Assembly: GCF_027980145.1 (NCBI RefSeq) | Contig: NZ_JAMZNK010000008.1 | Location: forward strand, 97,374-161,373 | Direction: 5' to 3' | Source of the DNA: Flavobacterium azizsancarii | Lineage (GTDB): Bacteria; Bacteroidota; Bacteroidia; Flavobacteriales; Flavobacteriaceae | DNA: 64,000 bases | Part shown: piece after piece, positions 37,223 to 47,900 of the stretch | Position numbering within the stretch: position 1 is the first letter of the stretch | Layout of the letters: every line of letters begins with the position of its first letter | Program-made: the position numbers and the translations under genes | The notes under the pieces: model-generated | Databases searched by the model: none | What the model was told of the DNA's origin: nothing | What the model saw: the letters and a program-made list of their open reading frames with translations, nothing else

Positions 37223-37786
37223 ATGGAAATAGAACAAATTCTCGATCAAATATACGCATTACCTGAAACTTCAAAATTGAAACTTCAAAATTGTGTGACT
37301 GAAATAAATTATCCTAAAGGGCATCTTTTATTGAGGGCTGACAAAATTGAAACGAATATTTATTTTATCCGAAAAGGGATTGCAAGGGCTTATTCTAATC
37401 GGGATGATAATGAAGTTACTTTCTGGTTTGGTAAAGAAGGCGATACGGTTTTATCGATGAAGAGTTATGTTGCCAACCAAAAAGGATATGAGGATATCGA
37501 ACTTTTGGAAGATTGTGAATTGTATGAATTGAAATCTGAAAAGCTGCAAAAGCTCTTTCAGGAAGATATTCATATTGCCAATTGGGGACGAAAGTTTGCA
37601 GAAAAGGAATTGGTAAAAACCGAAGAACGCCTTATTTCTCGTCAATTTAGAACTGCTACAGAACGCTACAAAGAACTTCTTATTGATTATCCACATTTAA
37701 TTCAGCGTGTACAATTAGGTCATATTGCTTCTTATCTGGGCATTTCCCAAGTAAGCCTGAGCAGAATTCGCGCCGACATTAAATAA
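37223..37786 (+). CDS. Crp/Fnr-family transcriptional regulator
   Basis: 187 residues: cyclic-nucleotide-binding-like beta roll (about 25-115) and a short C-terminal winged HTH (VQLGHIASYLGISQVSLSRIRADIK). No Cys cluster for oxygen sensing and no complete cAMP site, so the ligand is unknown. The Gdx-type exporter follows after 66 bases on the same strand and may be its target. Confidence 0.88.
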   Translation: MEIEQILDQIYALPETSKLKLQNCVTEINYPKGHLLLRADKIETNIYFIRKGIARAYSNRDDNEVTFWFGKEGDTVLSMKSYVANQKGYEDIELLEDCELYELKSEKLQKLFQEDIHIANWGRKFAEKELVKTEERLISRQFRTATERYKELLIDYPHLIQRVQLGHIASYLGISQVSLSRIRADIK

Positions 37787-37852
37787 CTTTTATTTTTTAA
37801 CAAATGTAAAATGCTCTCCGAATCTCTTTTCTAACCTTTGCAAAAAAAAGAT

Positions 37853-38179
37853 ATGAACTGGATTATTTTGATTATTGCCGGCTTATTTGAAGTTGGCTTT
37901 ACTTTGTGTTTAGGAAAAGCAAAAGAAACAACGGGAAACGAAATGTATATGTGGTATACGGGTTTTCTTATTTCTTTAGTTGTTAGTATGGGACTTTTAA
38001 TGAAAGCAACACAAACTTTACCCCTGGGAACTGCTTATGCTGTCTGGACAGGTATTGGCGCGGTTGGAACTGTTATAATTGGAATTTTAATTTTTAAAGA
38101 TCCAACGAATTTCTGGCGCCTCTTTTTTATTGCAACTCTTATTGGTTCAATTGTAGGATTAAAAGCGGTATCTCACTAA
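37853..38179 (+). CDS. SMR-family exporter of the Gdx (SugE) type
   Basis: 108 residues with four membrane helices; the start is MNWIILIIAGLFEV (the longer frame has no support). E13 is the conserved coupling Glu, and PLGTAYAVWTGIGAVGTVI is the sequence mark of the guanidinium-exporter branch of the small multidrug resistance family rather than EmrE-like drug pumps. Works as an antiparallel dimer in the inner membrane. Guanidinium as substrate is inferred from the subfamily. Confidence 0.9.
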   Translation: MNWIILIIAGLFEVGFTLCLGKAKETTGNEMYMWYTGFLISLVVSMGLLMKATQTLPLGTAYAVWTGIGAVGTVIIGILIFKDPTNFWRLFFIATLIGSIVGLKAVSH

Positions 38180-38202
38180 TTTAAAGAAAAAGGATATAGA
38201 AC

Positions 38203-38234
38203 AAGCGGGTTAGTAAATACTAATCCGCTTTTTT
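38203..38234 (+). terminator. Terminator after the exporter gene
   Basis: AAGCGGGTTAGTA and TACTAATCCGCTT pair with one G-T, followed by a T run. Confidence 0.85.
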
Positions 38235-38417
38235 ATGCCGTTATTTAAAACCTCTTTTGAAAATCAGGTATTTATACTTGGTTCCCTAATTATTAAAAAA
38301 ACGATTTTTGTTTACAAAATGTGACAATCCGTAAGTTATTCTCAATAAACGATTATAAATTAGCAAGACATTTAAGTCAAAAAAATTCATTACACATTTT
38401 AACCTAAAAAGATAATC

Positions 38418-38807
38418 ATGAAAAATCTTTGGTGTTGGCGTTGTAAAATAGAAGTTCCTATGCTTGATCAAGAGGAATATAAAGTTGCATCTAAACTGTA
38501 TCGCAATGGTTTTGAAACAGGAAAGTGCAACATGACGAGAAAGACACGTTTTAAAGACTTACTTGATTATTATAAAGACTTAACAGGATTTGAAGAAACT
38601 AATCCTAATGCTATCATGCATCACAGAATTGACTTGTATGGTGCGGCTTGCGAAAATTGTTCTAAACCTTACAGAACTCCCAAAGCTTCTTTTTGTGCTG
38701 CATGCGGAAACAAAAAAAAAGCTAATAACTGTACTGAATCTTTACACAAAGAAAAACCAAAATGGTGGCAAAAATTATTGGTTTTGAATAAGGCTGGTTC
38801 AAACTGA
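38418..38807 (+). CDS. Hypothetical zinc-ribbon-like protein
   Basis: 129 residues with three CxxC pairs: CWRC (residues 6-9), CENC and CAAC near 77-95, a typical split zinc ribbon pattern (GAACENCSKPYRTPKASFCAACG). The middle is helical and charged; the tail is Lys-rich. I do not recognise a named family. No signal peptide. It stands alone. Confidence 0.7.
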   Translation: MKNLWCWRCKIEVPMLDQEEYKVASKLYRNGFETGKCNMTRKTRFKDLLDYYKDLTGFEETNPNAIMHHRIDLYGAACENCSKPYRTPKASFCAACGNKKKANNCTESLHKEKPKWWQKLLVLNKAGSN

Positions 38808-39027
38808 TAAAAAAAATTAATAATCTTTTTTGCAGATTTATTTTTACAGATACCTCTTTCGTTGAAGTTGAAAAGATTGTAATTATAGCAGCGGTGAATC
38901 GCTATTTATTTATCCAATGTCAAAAATGCGTTAAAAAACTTTTCGGATAGCAGTTTTTCGACAATAAAAAATACTTTTGTGAGAAAGGAAAAACAAAGAC
39001 TTATCAGCAACCGGAAAACATAATGGT

Positions 39028-39591
39028 ATGGATTACGAAAAATTCATCTTCTGCCTCGAAGGTGTTCCAGACGTAGACGACGACAGAGCAACTTTAGTGG
39101 TACAAAACTTAGAAGAAATTGCAATTGATCAGGGTATTGCCAGTATTTATAAAACCTGCGATACTATCGAAGGATTAGAAGAAAGCTTGAATGTATTGCT
39201 TTATGAAGATCATAATTTTAAGGATTATGAAATCATTTATTTGGTTATGCCCGGTGAAGCCAATACGATATGCCTTCATGATTATTACTATAGTTTAGAA
39301 GAAATAGCAGAACTTTTTGAGGGGAAAATGAAAGGAAAAATTATTCATTTTGCGAATCTAAAGGTTTTGGACCTCAACAACGAAGAAGCACAATATTTCC
39401 TGGACATAACCGGCGCGCGAGCCATTTCCGGTTACGGATCTACTTATAATAAAATTGCCAGTTGCAGCACTATTGACAAAGCCTTTTTTAGTCTCTATCA
39501 GGACAATGACGACATTACAGAAGTGGTAGAGGAATTGTACCAAAAACATTATGCTTTGTGCAAATTGCTCGATTTTAGATTGTACTATTAA
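39028..39591 (+). CDS. Hypothetical protein (perhaps DUF6642) linked to an AraC regulator
   Basis: 187 residues, acidic, no signal peptide. The alternation of strands and helices (YEKFIFCLEGV, YEIIYLVMPGEANTICLHDYY, KGKIIHFANLKVL, ARAISGYGSTYNKI) suggests a Rossmann-like or caspase-like alpha/beta fold, but I can name no function; DUF6642 is from memory and unsure. It ends 3 bases before the next AraC gene, so the two are surely co-transcribed. Confidence 0.7.
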   Translation: MDYEKFIFCLEGVPDVDDDRATLVVQNLEEIAIDQGIASIYKTCDTIEGLEESLNVLLYEDHNFKDYEIIYLVMPGEANTICLHDYYYSLEEIAELFEGKMKGKIIHFANLKVLDLNNEEAQYFLDITGARAISGYGSTYNKIASCSTIDKAFFSLYQDNDDITEVVEELYQKHYALCKLLDFRLYY

Positions 39592-39594
39592 ACG

Positions 39595-40515
39595 ATGAAA
39601 AGCAAAACAATCGAAAAGGTAAAAACCTACGAAGCAAAAGGATTCAGGGAGAAGTTTTTGGGCGAAGATAATCCTGCACATTTGCTTTTTAAATCAAATT
39701 CTGATCACTTTTTTTGTTTACAAATGAATGAAATAGTGGGTCTGCAATATCCTGTTCCTCCATCTAAACACAGTTGCCATACTTTACTTTTTATTGCATC
39801 CGGCAGTCAAACAATGAAAGTGGGATACCAGGAATATCAAACTGTTCCTAATGAAATTATTGTGGTACCGGCAGGTCAGGTTTTTTCGATAAAAAACATT
39901 AATAATTCACATACCGGTTATGTCTGTCAATTTCATCCTGATATTTTAATTGGAAAATATGCCAATCGTGAAATATTGAATGATTTTGATTTTCTGAAAA
40001 TATCCGGAAACCCAAAAGTGAGTTTATCAGCCAATGACACGGCATCAATTATTACGATCTTAAATAGACTGCAAACTGAATATACAGAAACTGAAACAGC
40101 CAATCTGGATATTGTACAAGCTTATTTAATTGCCCTGTTTTATGAGATGAATAGAAACACGGTAAAAGCTTCTAAAAATGTGTCGGCAGCAGAAATTCTT
40201 ACTACTAAATTCAGAGAATTAATTCATCAAAATGTCAAAAATTATCATCAGGTTAGTTATTATGCCTCTCTACTGAATGTGACACCCAATCATCTTAACA
40301 AATCTGTTAAAGCTGTCACGAACAAAACAGCGGCTTCATGGATTGATGAAACCATTTTATTAGAAGCCAAATATTTACTTTTTCAAACCTCTCTTTCTGT
40401 CAGCCAAATTGCCATGCAGGTGGGTCATGAGGATCATTCTTACTTTAGCAGATTTTTTAAAAAACGCGAGGGCATTACCCCTGTTCAATATCGAAAATTG
40501 ATTGATAAGTCCTAA
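39595..40515 (+). CDS. AraC-family transcriptional regulator
   Basis: 306 residues: cupin-like N-terminal part (HTLLFIASGSQTMKVGYQ, NEIIVVPAGQVFSIKN) and a C-terminal AraC HTH pair (YYASLLNVTPNHLNKSVK, SVSQIAMQVGHEDHSYFSRFFKKREGITPVQYR). It follows the unknown gene at 39028 by 3 bases, an unusual order of effector first and regulator second. Confidence 0.88.
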   Translation: MKSKTIEKVKTYEAKGFREKFLGEDNPAHLLFKSNSDHFFCLQMNEIVGLQYPVPPSKHSCHTLLFIASGSQTMKVGYQEYQTVPNEIIVVPAGQVFSIKNINNSHTGYVCQFHPDILIGKYANREILNDFDFLKISGNPKVSLSANDTASIITILNRLQTEYTETETANLDIVQAYLIALFYEMNRNTVKASKNVSAAEILTTKFRELIHQNVKNYHQVSYYASLLNVTPNHLNKSVKAVTNKTAASWIDETILLEAKYLLFQTSLSVSQIAMQVGHEDHSYFSRFFKKREGITPVQYRKLIDKS

Positions 40516-40585
40516 TTATTGATTAGAGAATCCTATCAAATTGAGAAGCATTTATTGAAATTTGCCAAGTAAAAAAAAGCAAGTT

Positions 40586-40786
40586 ATGATTTATGTTTTT
40601 AAAACTTCCGTTGATACAAAATCGAAATTAGAATTCGCAAACGTGTTACTCGAACAATTGCTTCCAGATGCTTTATGGAATTTTGATCTTGAGGATTGCG
40701 ATAATATTTTAAGAATTGACAGCGACGCTGATATAAATGAAATGGCATTGAAAAATGACATTTTTGATTGTATCGAACTAGAATAA
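40586..40786 (+). CDS. Small hypothetical protein, 66 residues
   Basis: Begins MIYVFKTSVDTKSKLEFANV; the longer frame starts at a TTG with no support. The strand-helix-strand pattern (KTSV, LLEQLLPDALWNFDLEDCDNILRI, LKNDIFDCIEL) looks like a ferredoxin-type alpha/beta fold similar in outline to HMA proteins, without their CxxC. Function unknown. Co-directional with the pentapeptide protein after 42 bases. Confidence 0.65.
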   Translation: MIYVFKTSVDTKSKLEFANVLLEQLLPDALWNFDLEDCDNILRIDSDADINEMALKNDIFDCIELE

Positions 40787-40828
40787 ATTGCTTTACAAAC
40801 ACTTCTTTTTAAACCTTAGCTTATTAAT

Positions 40829-41401
40829 ATGGAAACGGCATTGCATCAGAACAAAACATTTGACACTATTGATTACTCCGATCAGAAACTATCAGATAAC
40901 GAATTTGTAAATTGTGAATTTATCAATTGTAATTTCTCGAAAAGTGATTTCAGTTATATCGATTTTTTGGACTGTACTTTCAAGAACTGTAATCTTTCGC
41001 TTTCTACCTTAAAAGGTACAGGATTAAAAAACATTAAATTTATTGGCTGCAAATTAATGGGGCTTGACTTTAGTGCCAGTAACAGCTTTTTATTTTCGAT
41101 GAATTTTCAGGATTGTCTTCTGGATTATTCCACTTTTATTTACAAAAAACTGAAGAAAACAAACTTCATTGATTGCTCTCTTAAAGATGTCGATTTCTCG
41201 AACACTGATTTGTCTTTGGCCATTTTTAAAAACTGCGATTTGGCGAACGCTACTTTTCAGGATTGTGTATTAGAGAAAACAGACTTTCGCTCTTCCAGAA
41301 ATTATGCCTTTGATCCCTCTGAAAATAAAATAAAAAGAACCAGAGTTTCTCAAACGGCACTTGCCGGTTTATTAGAAAAATTTGATCTGGATATTGAGTA
41401 A
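40829..41401 (+). CDS. Pentapeptide-repeat protein
   Basis: 190 residues made mostly of A(D/N)LXX-type repeats (for example EFVNCEFINCNFSKSDFSYIDF) over about 25-155, forming a right-handed quadrilateral beta helix, and a C-terminal ending SENKIKRTRVSQTALAGLLEKFDLDIE. This length and tail are as in McbG/Qnr-like proteins, some of which protect DNA gyrase from quinolones by mimicking DNA, but many pentapeptide proteins do not, so no resistance role can be claimed. Confidence 0.88.
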   Translation: METALHQNKTFDTIDYSDQKLSDNEFVNCEFINCNFSKSDFSYIDFLDCTFKNCNLSLSTLKGTGLKNIKFIGCKLMGLDFSASNSFLFSMNFQDCLLDYSTFIYKKLKKTNFIDCSLKDVDFSNTDLSLAIFKNCDLANATFQDCVLEKTDFRSSRNYAFDPSENKIKRTRVSQTALAGLLEKFDLDIE

Positions 41402-41520
41402 GAATTCCGCTAAGAAGACACACGGATTTTTATAGATTCAAACAGATTTTATTTTTACTGAAACCTTTATAGAAGTAGTAAATATTATTGATACTTTATA
41501 ACAGCATTTAGTTGTATAAA

Positions 41521-41557
41521 AAAAGGGATGCAGTTCAAAAAAACTGCATCCCTTTTT
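41521..41557. terminator. Bidirectional terminator
   Basis: A 15-bp stem (41521-41535 with 41542-41556) with A and T tracts, between the pentapeptide gene and the end of the susC operon. Confidence 0.9.
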
Positions 41558-41578
41558 AACTAACTCTATAAAAATTTC

Positions 41579-43141
41579 TTATTTAATCCAACGTGGATCT
41601 CCTACTTTATTATCTTTTAATGTTTGATTACCTAGAGTAAAATCTCCGGTAGCAGCACTAGCAAATTGAGGATTTAATGCCGTTCCGGCAGTATCCGATT
41701 TAAGAGGTGACACAGGACTAGCCTGATTAAGGGTAGCTGCATTGAAATAATTATTATTAGAAAATGTTGGTGCATTTGTTGTCGCTTGATTGATATATCT
41801 TGCAATTGTTTCTGCAAATAATGAGTTACGGACAATTGTAGCATTACTGGCAAAACGAATATATAGAATTTGATATCCACTAGCTGCAATTGTATTAGTA
41901 ACGCCATAGAAAGTACAACTATCAATTAAGGTATTTGTTGTAAGTCCAGTCCCAAATGAAGTTGTAGCATCTTCTCTAATAAAAGCTCTTGTTGAGGCAC
42001 AATTGTTAAATGTACTTTTTGTCAGAGTAATATTAGCCACATAACCAACTCTAAAATCAATAAACTCTCCTGTTGCTGCAGTATCGATATTTGTAAGTTC
42101 TGAATTGTCTACAGTAATTGATTCAATCTTAGCTCCAATTGCACTTCCTGCAATAGCAAACGAACCAAGATAATCATAAATTTTACATCCGCTAACTAAT
42201 AGTTTACCATATGTACCACTTTGATTGTATCTTACAAAATCTGTTTGAGTTTTTTCACCATTAAAATTTAAATCGATTAAACTTACATCGGTAACACCTG
42301 GATTGAATGTAAATCTTACATATAATTTCGGTTTATCAGAAACCCTTAACCCTCTAATTGTTATAGGTTTACTCAACACGATTTCCCCTTTAAAAACGGT
42401 ATAATCTCCTGGCATTAATACCAAAACAGAACCAGCAGGTGCATCTGCTATTTTAGCATTTAAGTCGTCTTCTGGTTTAACCAAAATACCTGTTCCTATA
42501 TCGATTCCGGTAGTAAAAGTTCTAACACCTCTTGTCTTAGTTCCGTTTATCAAAGTTGCGGTATAAGCAGTTTCACTTGTTAGACCTGATACTATAGCAA
42601 CTCCCGCTATTTTTTCCGCTGGAGTTATCGTATGAATAAGATTTCCGGGATTAGAAGTAATTTGTGTTACAGCACTATTTGGAGTCCATCTTAGTGTAAC
42701 TTGCTTTGCCTCAATATCAGCATCAGCAACAGGAAATAAAATTTGCTCAGAAAGTGTAGTTGCAGTTGCAACTGTCCACTTAGAATCTGCTAATCCGGTT
42801 GTAATTGCTTTTACTCGTATTGAATAAGTTGTTTCGCCTTCCAGCTGAACTGTTAATGGCAATTGAGACCCCGTAACTTGTACCGTTTTATAAATCACTT
42901 TAAAATCTATATCATCTGCACTAAATTCTACTGTATAATGATCCGCTGCCGGATTCACTGTCCAGTTAAGTTCGACAAATGTCTGATTTTTTACTTTTGC
43001 TGTTAGAGCGATTGGAGAAAATTCTCTTGTATTGCCTATACCGTCTAACAATCCCTCATTATAACTTTCGCAGCCTGAGACTGCAAATGCAAGTACTAAT
43101 GTGGCTATTAATCCTTTAAGCATATGTTTTGTTTTCATCAT
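41579..43141 (-). CDS. DUF4957/DUF5123 exported lipoprotein of the susCD operon
   Basis: About 520 residues. The start is set at MMKTKHMLKGL since the upstream Met overlaps susD. A lipoprotein signal ends LAFAVSGC, so it is a surface or periplasmic lipoprotein. Two fibronectin-III-like units follow (about 40-215), then a DUF4957/DUF5123-type region (about 230-515) predicted to be a right-handed beta helix (repeated TLIDSCTFYG/NSELTN patterns). This family occurs in pectin-type utilisation loci and probably binds or cuts glycan, but catalysis is unproven. Third gene of susC-susD-this. Confidence 0.85.
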   Translation of the reverse strand: MMKTKHMLKGLIATLVLAFAVSGCESYNEGLLDGIGNTREFSPIALTAKVKNQTFVELNWTVNPAADHYTVEFSADDIDFKVIYKTVQVTGSQLPLTVQLEGETTYSIRVKAITTGLADSKWTVATATTLSEQILFPVADADIEAKQVTLRWTPNSAVTQITSNPGNLIHTITPAEKIAGVAIVSGLTSETAYTATLINGTKTRGVRTFTTGIDIGTGILVKPEDDLNAKIADAPAGSVLVLMPGDYTVFKGEIVLSKPITIRGLRVSDKPKLYVRFTFNPGVTDVSLIDLNFNGEKTQTDFVRYNQSGTYGKLLVSGCKIYDYLGSFAIAGSAIGAKIESITVDNSELTNIDTAATGEFIDFRVGYVANITLTKSTFNNCASTRAFIREDATTSFGTGLTTNTLIDSCTFYGVTNTIAASGYQILYIRFASNATIVRNSLFAETIARYINQATTNAPTFSNNNYFNAATLNQASPVSPLKSDTAGTALNPQFASAATGDFTLGNQTLKDNKVGDPRWIK

Positions 43142-43169
43142 AATAACTTTATTAATTTTTTCTAAGATC

Positions 43170-44972
43170 TTAATAACCGTAATCATTTTTTAATTGATTG
43201 TTGCTTCCATCAATAAACACTTGCCATATTGGCCAGAATTGTCTGTTATCAGGATTCACGCCTGGTTTGTACAATGAATTTATCTTAGCATCTGCTGCTG
43301 TTCCTGTCCATGTCCAGGTAGCAGATGAATATAGTGCTCCCGGATTTGTTGTTTCTCCTCTGTTTAATCCGTAGATATCAAGAGAAACATTATCAGCTTT
43401 ATATTTATAGTACAAGGTTGTCGGTATATCAGCATATTCACCTGTTCGAGCTGACAGATTTGTCATTTTTTGTTTTGCCAGATCCAATTTTACTTTCAGC
43501 AAATTCCAACGAATAAGTGCTTGCTTACGCTCCATTTCTCCGGTAAACTCAAATTTATTTTCTTCAACGATTGCATTCAGCATTGCCTCTTTACTAGTAA
43601 TATCATTTACATATTGATCTACTTTAACAGCTTGTGCTGCTGCAGGGAATGCTCTTCTGCGAATTTCTTTCAGATAAGGTGCAGCTGCACCCGGACCTTC
43701 TAATTCGTTAGCTGTTTCAGCAGCAATTAAAAGTACTTCTGCATAACGCATGTACATTTTATTTACACCATCATCATTGGTAGAAGTCACATAACGTTTC
43801 ATCCATTCGTAACGGTATTTACCAAAATACCACGTATCTAGCGTGTTTAACTCTTGTTTAGCAATATTATTAACCGCTGCACCATATTTATAAGGCACAC
43901 AAGTAACATCTCTACGGGCATCAGCCTGGTCATAGTCATAAAAAACAAATGGTAATGGACCTGCTACACCACCGCGATTGGCTCCATTAGCTTGAAATTG
44001 ATCACTGGCTGCTGTGTGTTTTACAGCGAAAGTAAACAGCATTCTACCACGTCCGTCAGCAAAAGGAAGCTCCCAAAGAGATTCTCCTCCGGCAGTAGTA
44101 TTTTCTTCATTGTATTTTCTCCACAATCCCTCAAAAGTAGATTCTAAACGAGCTGCACCACTTTGAATCACTTCACGAGATTCTCTTAATGCCAATCCAT
44201 ACATATTACCCACTGAAAGTTCCGGATCTGTACTTCTTCTTACTCCGTCAGGATATTGCTGAAAACCACTTGAAACCAAAGCCAAACGTGCTCTAAATGC
44301 TTTTACAAAAGCTTTATTTATATGCTCTACTGTACTTGTATATGCAGTTTCGTTAGGCCATGCCACTAATGTTGATGCTTCTCCTAGATCTGTAATTAAT
44401 TGTTTGTAAAGAATGTCTCTACTTGATTTAGGCAAATATAAAGTTGCAGAAGTAATAGGTTCAAAACGAGCCGGAACATCTCCCCATGCTTTAATTAAAT
44501 CAGCATAGTAAATAGCTCTAAGCGTTAAAGCTTCTCCTAATAATTGCCCCATTTCTGTTCCCGGCAAAGGATTTCCGTACTGACGTAAACCTTTAATACA
44601 AATATTAGCACGCTCAATACCTGAGAACATCATTGAATAAGCATTATTGGTAGTATTCATCTCTGTATTGCTTGGCTTTGTATCGTAAACACACAAATCT
44701 GCCTTATCCCCTGCTGTTTGCGAAGTAGCATACCATTCTACATCTGTGTTTAATCCGTAATAAGGTAAAAAACGTCCTCTGTAAGAGTTAGTCTCGGCAA
44801 ATGGTACTTTTATTCCATCAATAGCTCCTTTTGCAAGTCCGGCTGTAGAGAAAATTACAGACGCGTCTAATGTTGATTGTGCAGGTGCTTCTAAATAGTC
44901 GTCTTCAAATTGTTGGCAAGAACTGAATAAACCAGAAATAATCAATCCTGCTATTATTATTTTATGTTTCAT
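43170..44972 (-). CDS. SusD/RagB-type nutrient-binding lipoprotein
   Basis: 600 residues with a lipoprotein signal (IIAGLIISGLFSSC), TPR-like helices (GALTLRAIYYADLIKAWGDVP, KAFVKAFRARLALVSSGFQ) and the typical C-terminal part with MRYAEVLLIAAETANE and the basic EIRRRAF. It forms the extracellular lid of the SusCD pump with the SusC gene upstream (17-base gap). The bound oligosaccharide cannot be read from the sequence. Confidence 0.93.
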   Translation of the reverse strand: MKHKIIIAGLIISGLFSSCQQFEDDYLEAPAQSTLDASVIFSTAGLAKGAIDGIKVPFAETNSYRGRFLPYYGLNTDVEWYATSQTAGDKADLCVYDTKPSNTEMNTTNNAYSMMFSGIERANICIKGLRQYGNPLPGTEMGQLLGEALTLRAIYYADLIKAWGDVPARFEPITSATLYLPKSSRDILYKQLITDLGEASTLVAWPNETAYTSTVEHINKAFVKAFRARLALVSSGFQQYPDGVRRSTDPELSVGNMYGLALRESREVIQSGAARLESTFEGLWRKYNEENTTAGGESLWELPFADGRGRMLFTFAVKHTAASDQFQANGANRGGVAGPLPFVFYDYDQADARRDVTCVPYKYGAAVNNIAKQELNTLDTWYFGKYRYEWMKRYVTSTNDDGVNKMYMRYAEVLLIAAETANELEGPGAAAPYLKEIRRRAFPAAAQAVKVDQYVNDITSKEAMLNAIVEENKFEFTGEMERKQALIRWNLLKVKLDLAKQKMTNLSARTGEYADIPTTLYYKYKADNVSLDIYGLNRGETTNPGALYSSATWTWTGTAADAKINSLYKPGVNPDNRQFWPIWQVFIDGSNNQLKNDYGY

Positions 44973-44989
44973 TTTGTGATAATTTAAAA

Positions 44990-47900
44990 TTAGAAATTAA
45001 GATTCATCCCAAAAACCATTTGTCTGCTTCTTGGATAAGGACTTGAATCAACCCCAGGTGTCAATGGATTTTTTCTTTTCGTTGACACTTCCGGATCAGA
45101 ACCTGAGTAGTTTGTCCAGACAAAAACATTAGTTGCTGTCAGATAAAATCTTAATTTAGAAACTCCAAGTTTAGATGTAAACATCTGAGGGGCTGTATAC
45201 CCTAATGTTAAAGTATTCAATCTTAAAAACGACGCGTCCTCAACAGCCCAATCAGTAAGAATAGCACTTCTCATATATGGCGACCACATCGTGGTATTAG
45301 CATTAAGAGCTGTTAATGCAGCAGGATCTGTTACTAACTGGCCAGAAACAGGATCTAAATTTGTCCATCTCTGTCCATCAGCCATAGTAGAATTTAAATT
45401 TTTGTACTTTCCTGAAGCAGTGGCTGTCGAAAACTCGATTTTATCAGCATTGTAGATGTCATTTCCAATACTCCAGTTAAAAGCTGCCATTAAATCAAAA
45501 CCATAAGCATTTCCGTTGATAATAAAACCACCATAACTTTTAGGATTAACATTACCAATAACTGTTTTATCATTTATATCTACTTTACCATCTCCATTAA
45601 CATCTTTCAATTTCATATCTCCGGGTTTAAGACCACTTCCGTCTCCTACTAGAGTGGTAGCAGTACTCATTACGCCACTTTTCAAAATATATTTTCCTCC
45701 CACAAAATCAAAGTCCGACACTTCGTATCTTCCATCATTTTTATAACCATACATAGACCCTAGAGAAGAATTAACCGCTACCTGATAATCATCTCCAATT
45801 TGTGAAGAAGCCCATCCTGTAGCCTGTCCAAAATTATCCATAACACCTAATGAGTTAATTTTATTCTTGTTTATTCCCATATTGAATGAAAAATTCAATC
45901 CGTATTTGGCTTTATCAATTGCAACAATATTTATAGTAGCCTCAAAACCTGTATTTTGTGTTTCACCCATGTTACGATATTGATAATCGTATCCGGATCC
46001 AGGAACTAAAAAGTTAATTAATAAATCACTTGTAATATTTTTATAGATATCAAAAGTACCGCTCAAGCGATTTTTGAAAAATCCAAAATCCAAACCAACA
46101 TTTTGGGTAACTGTTGTTTCCCATTTCAATTCAGGATTAGGCATTGTTTTAGAAGGTGCCCAAATACTGGTAACGCCATTGATCCATGTTGTTGGTGTTG
46201 ATTGAAAAATTTGAACTTGTTGTCCAACTGGTATGTTATTATTTCCTGCTTCACCATAACTGGCTCTTACTTTTAAAAGATTCATCCAGGTTTTATCTTT
46301 TAGAAAATTCTCTTCAGAAATTTTCCATCCCGCTGCAAAAGCCGGGAAATATCCCCAACGATTCTCTTTTAAAAATTTACTTGACCCATCTGCACGAAAT
46401 GTAGCTGTTAATAAGTAACGGTTTTTGTAGTCGTAATTGGCACGTCCAAAAAACGACAATAATTTATCATCAGGGCTGTAATAATTATCTATTGATTGTG
46501 GTGTTCCTTGTGTTGTTAATTTTTTTGCCTGATCAAAATCAAAAAATACAGGGTATCCATGAATCGTATTTGTTACAGTATTAGAAGTATATTCAATACT
46601 TTCCTGTCCTAAAAGAGCACTCAAATGATGATTTCCACCCATTATTTTTTTGAAATCATAATTCAATGTATTTGCATTTCTAAAACGTCTGTCTTTAGTA
46701 TCGCTCATAATCATCGCAGGCATATTTTGCAATGGTCCTACAGGAGCGTTAGCAATATAATAAGTAGTTAATCCGTAAAAACGATAATCCAGATTGTTAA
46801 AATTATCCAGACCTAAATCTACTTTCAATTTTAAATTTTCTGCAAGCTCCCATCCAAAACTACCTAACATATTATAGTTCTTACGAAACTGTTGACGATC
46901 ATTGTCTGCAACAGATGTTAAAGGATTTATCAATACATCTGAACCGTCTCCGGATGTATCATCTGAAGTTAAACCTGGTACCGGAAGTGGCGCATAACCA
47001 ACAATAGTACGCATACGTGAATCTGATGAAGATTTTTCGTTTTGCTCATTTACACCACCACCATCAATTTCAGTATCTGAATAGCGCACCGTAAAAGCGA
47101 CATCAATCTTATCTGTTATTTTACTTTTTAAAGCCAGGGAAAGGTTGTTACGTTTATAATTAGAACCTATCATAATCGCCTTTTCATCGTAATGAGCATA
47201 ATTAAAATTATAATTAAGTTTATCAGTTCCTCCTCTGATTCCTAAATCACGACTTTGCACCTCTCCAGTACGTCCAAAAATTTGTTTTTGCCAATCATCT
47301 CCTTTTAAACCTTTGTACATATCGTGATCTTGCCAATTTCCAAAATACTTGGTATATGAAGTTGGATCAGAAGCTACTTTTGTCCCTGATTGCGAAAGCA
47401 GCGCATACTCGTATTGCCATTTAGTATAATCTTCCGGCGATAAAACATCAATTTCATTGGCCATCTTTTTCATACCATAAAACATGTTCAGACTTACTGC
47501 CATTTTACCATCTTTCCCGCTTTTAGTTGTAATGATAATTACCCCATTTGCACCACGTGATCCGTATATTGCAGTTGAAGCAGCATCTTTCAAAACCGTC
47601 ATAGAGTCAATATCAGATGACGAAATATCATTCATATTATTTATAGGAAATCCGTCCACAATAATCAAAGGCGAAGCATCCTGAGTAAGAGAACCACCTC
47701 CACGAACTCTAATTTTTATATCAGCATCGGGAGAACCCTCTGATGAGGTTACCTGTACACCTGCAATACGACCTGTTAAGGCTTCAGCAACATTTGCCAC
47801 CGGTACTTTTTTCAAATCGTTACCTGAAATAGTAGAGACAGCACCTGTTAAATCGCTTTTTTTCACAGTTCCGTATCCAACAACGACAACTTCATTTAGA

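Noticed and set aside
37787..37852. Guanidine riboswitch before the exporter gene
   Set aside because: The 66-base gap shows no conserved motif or paired structure of the known guanidine classes.
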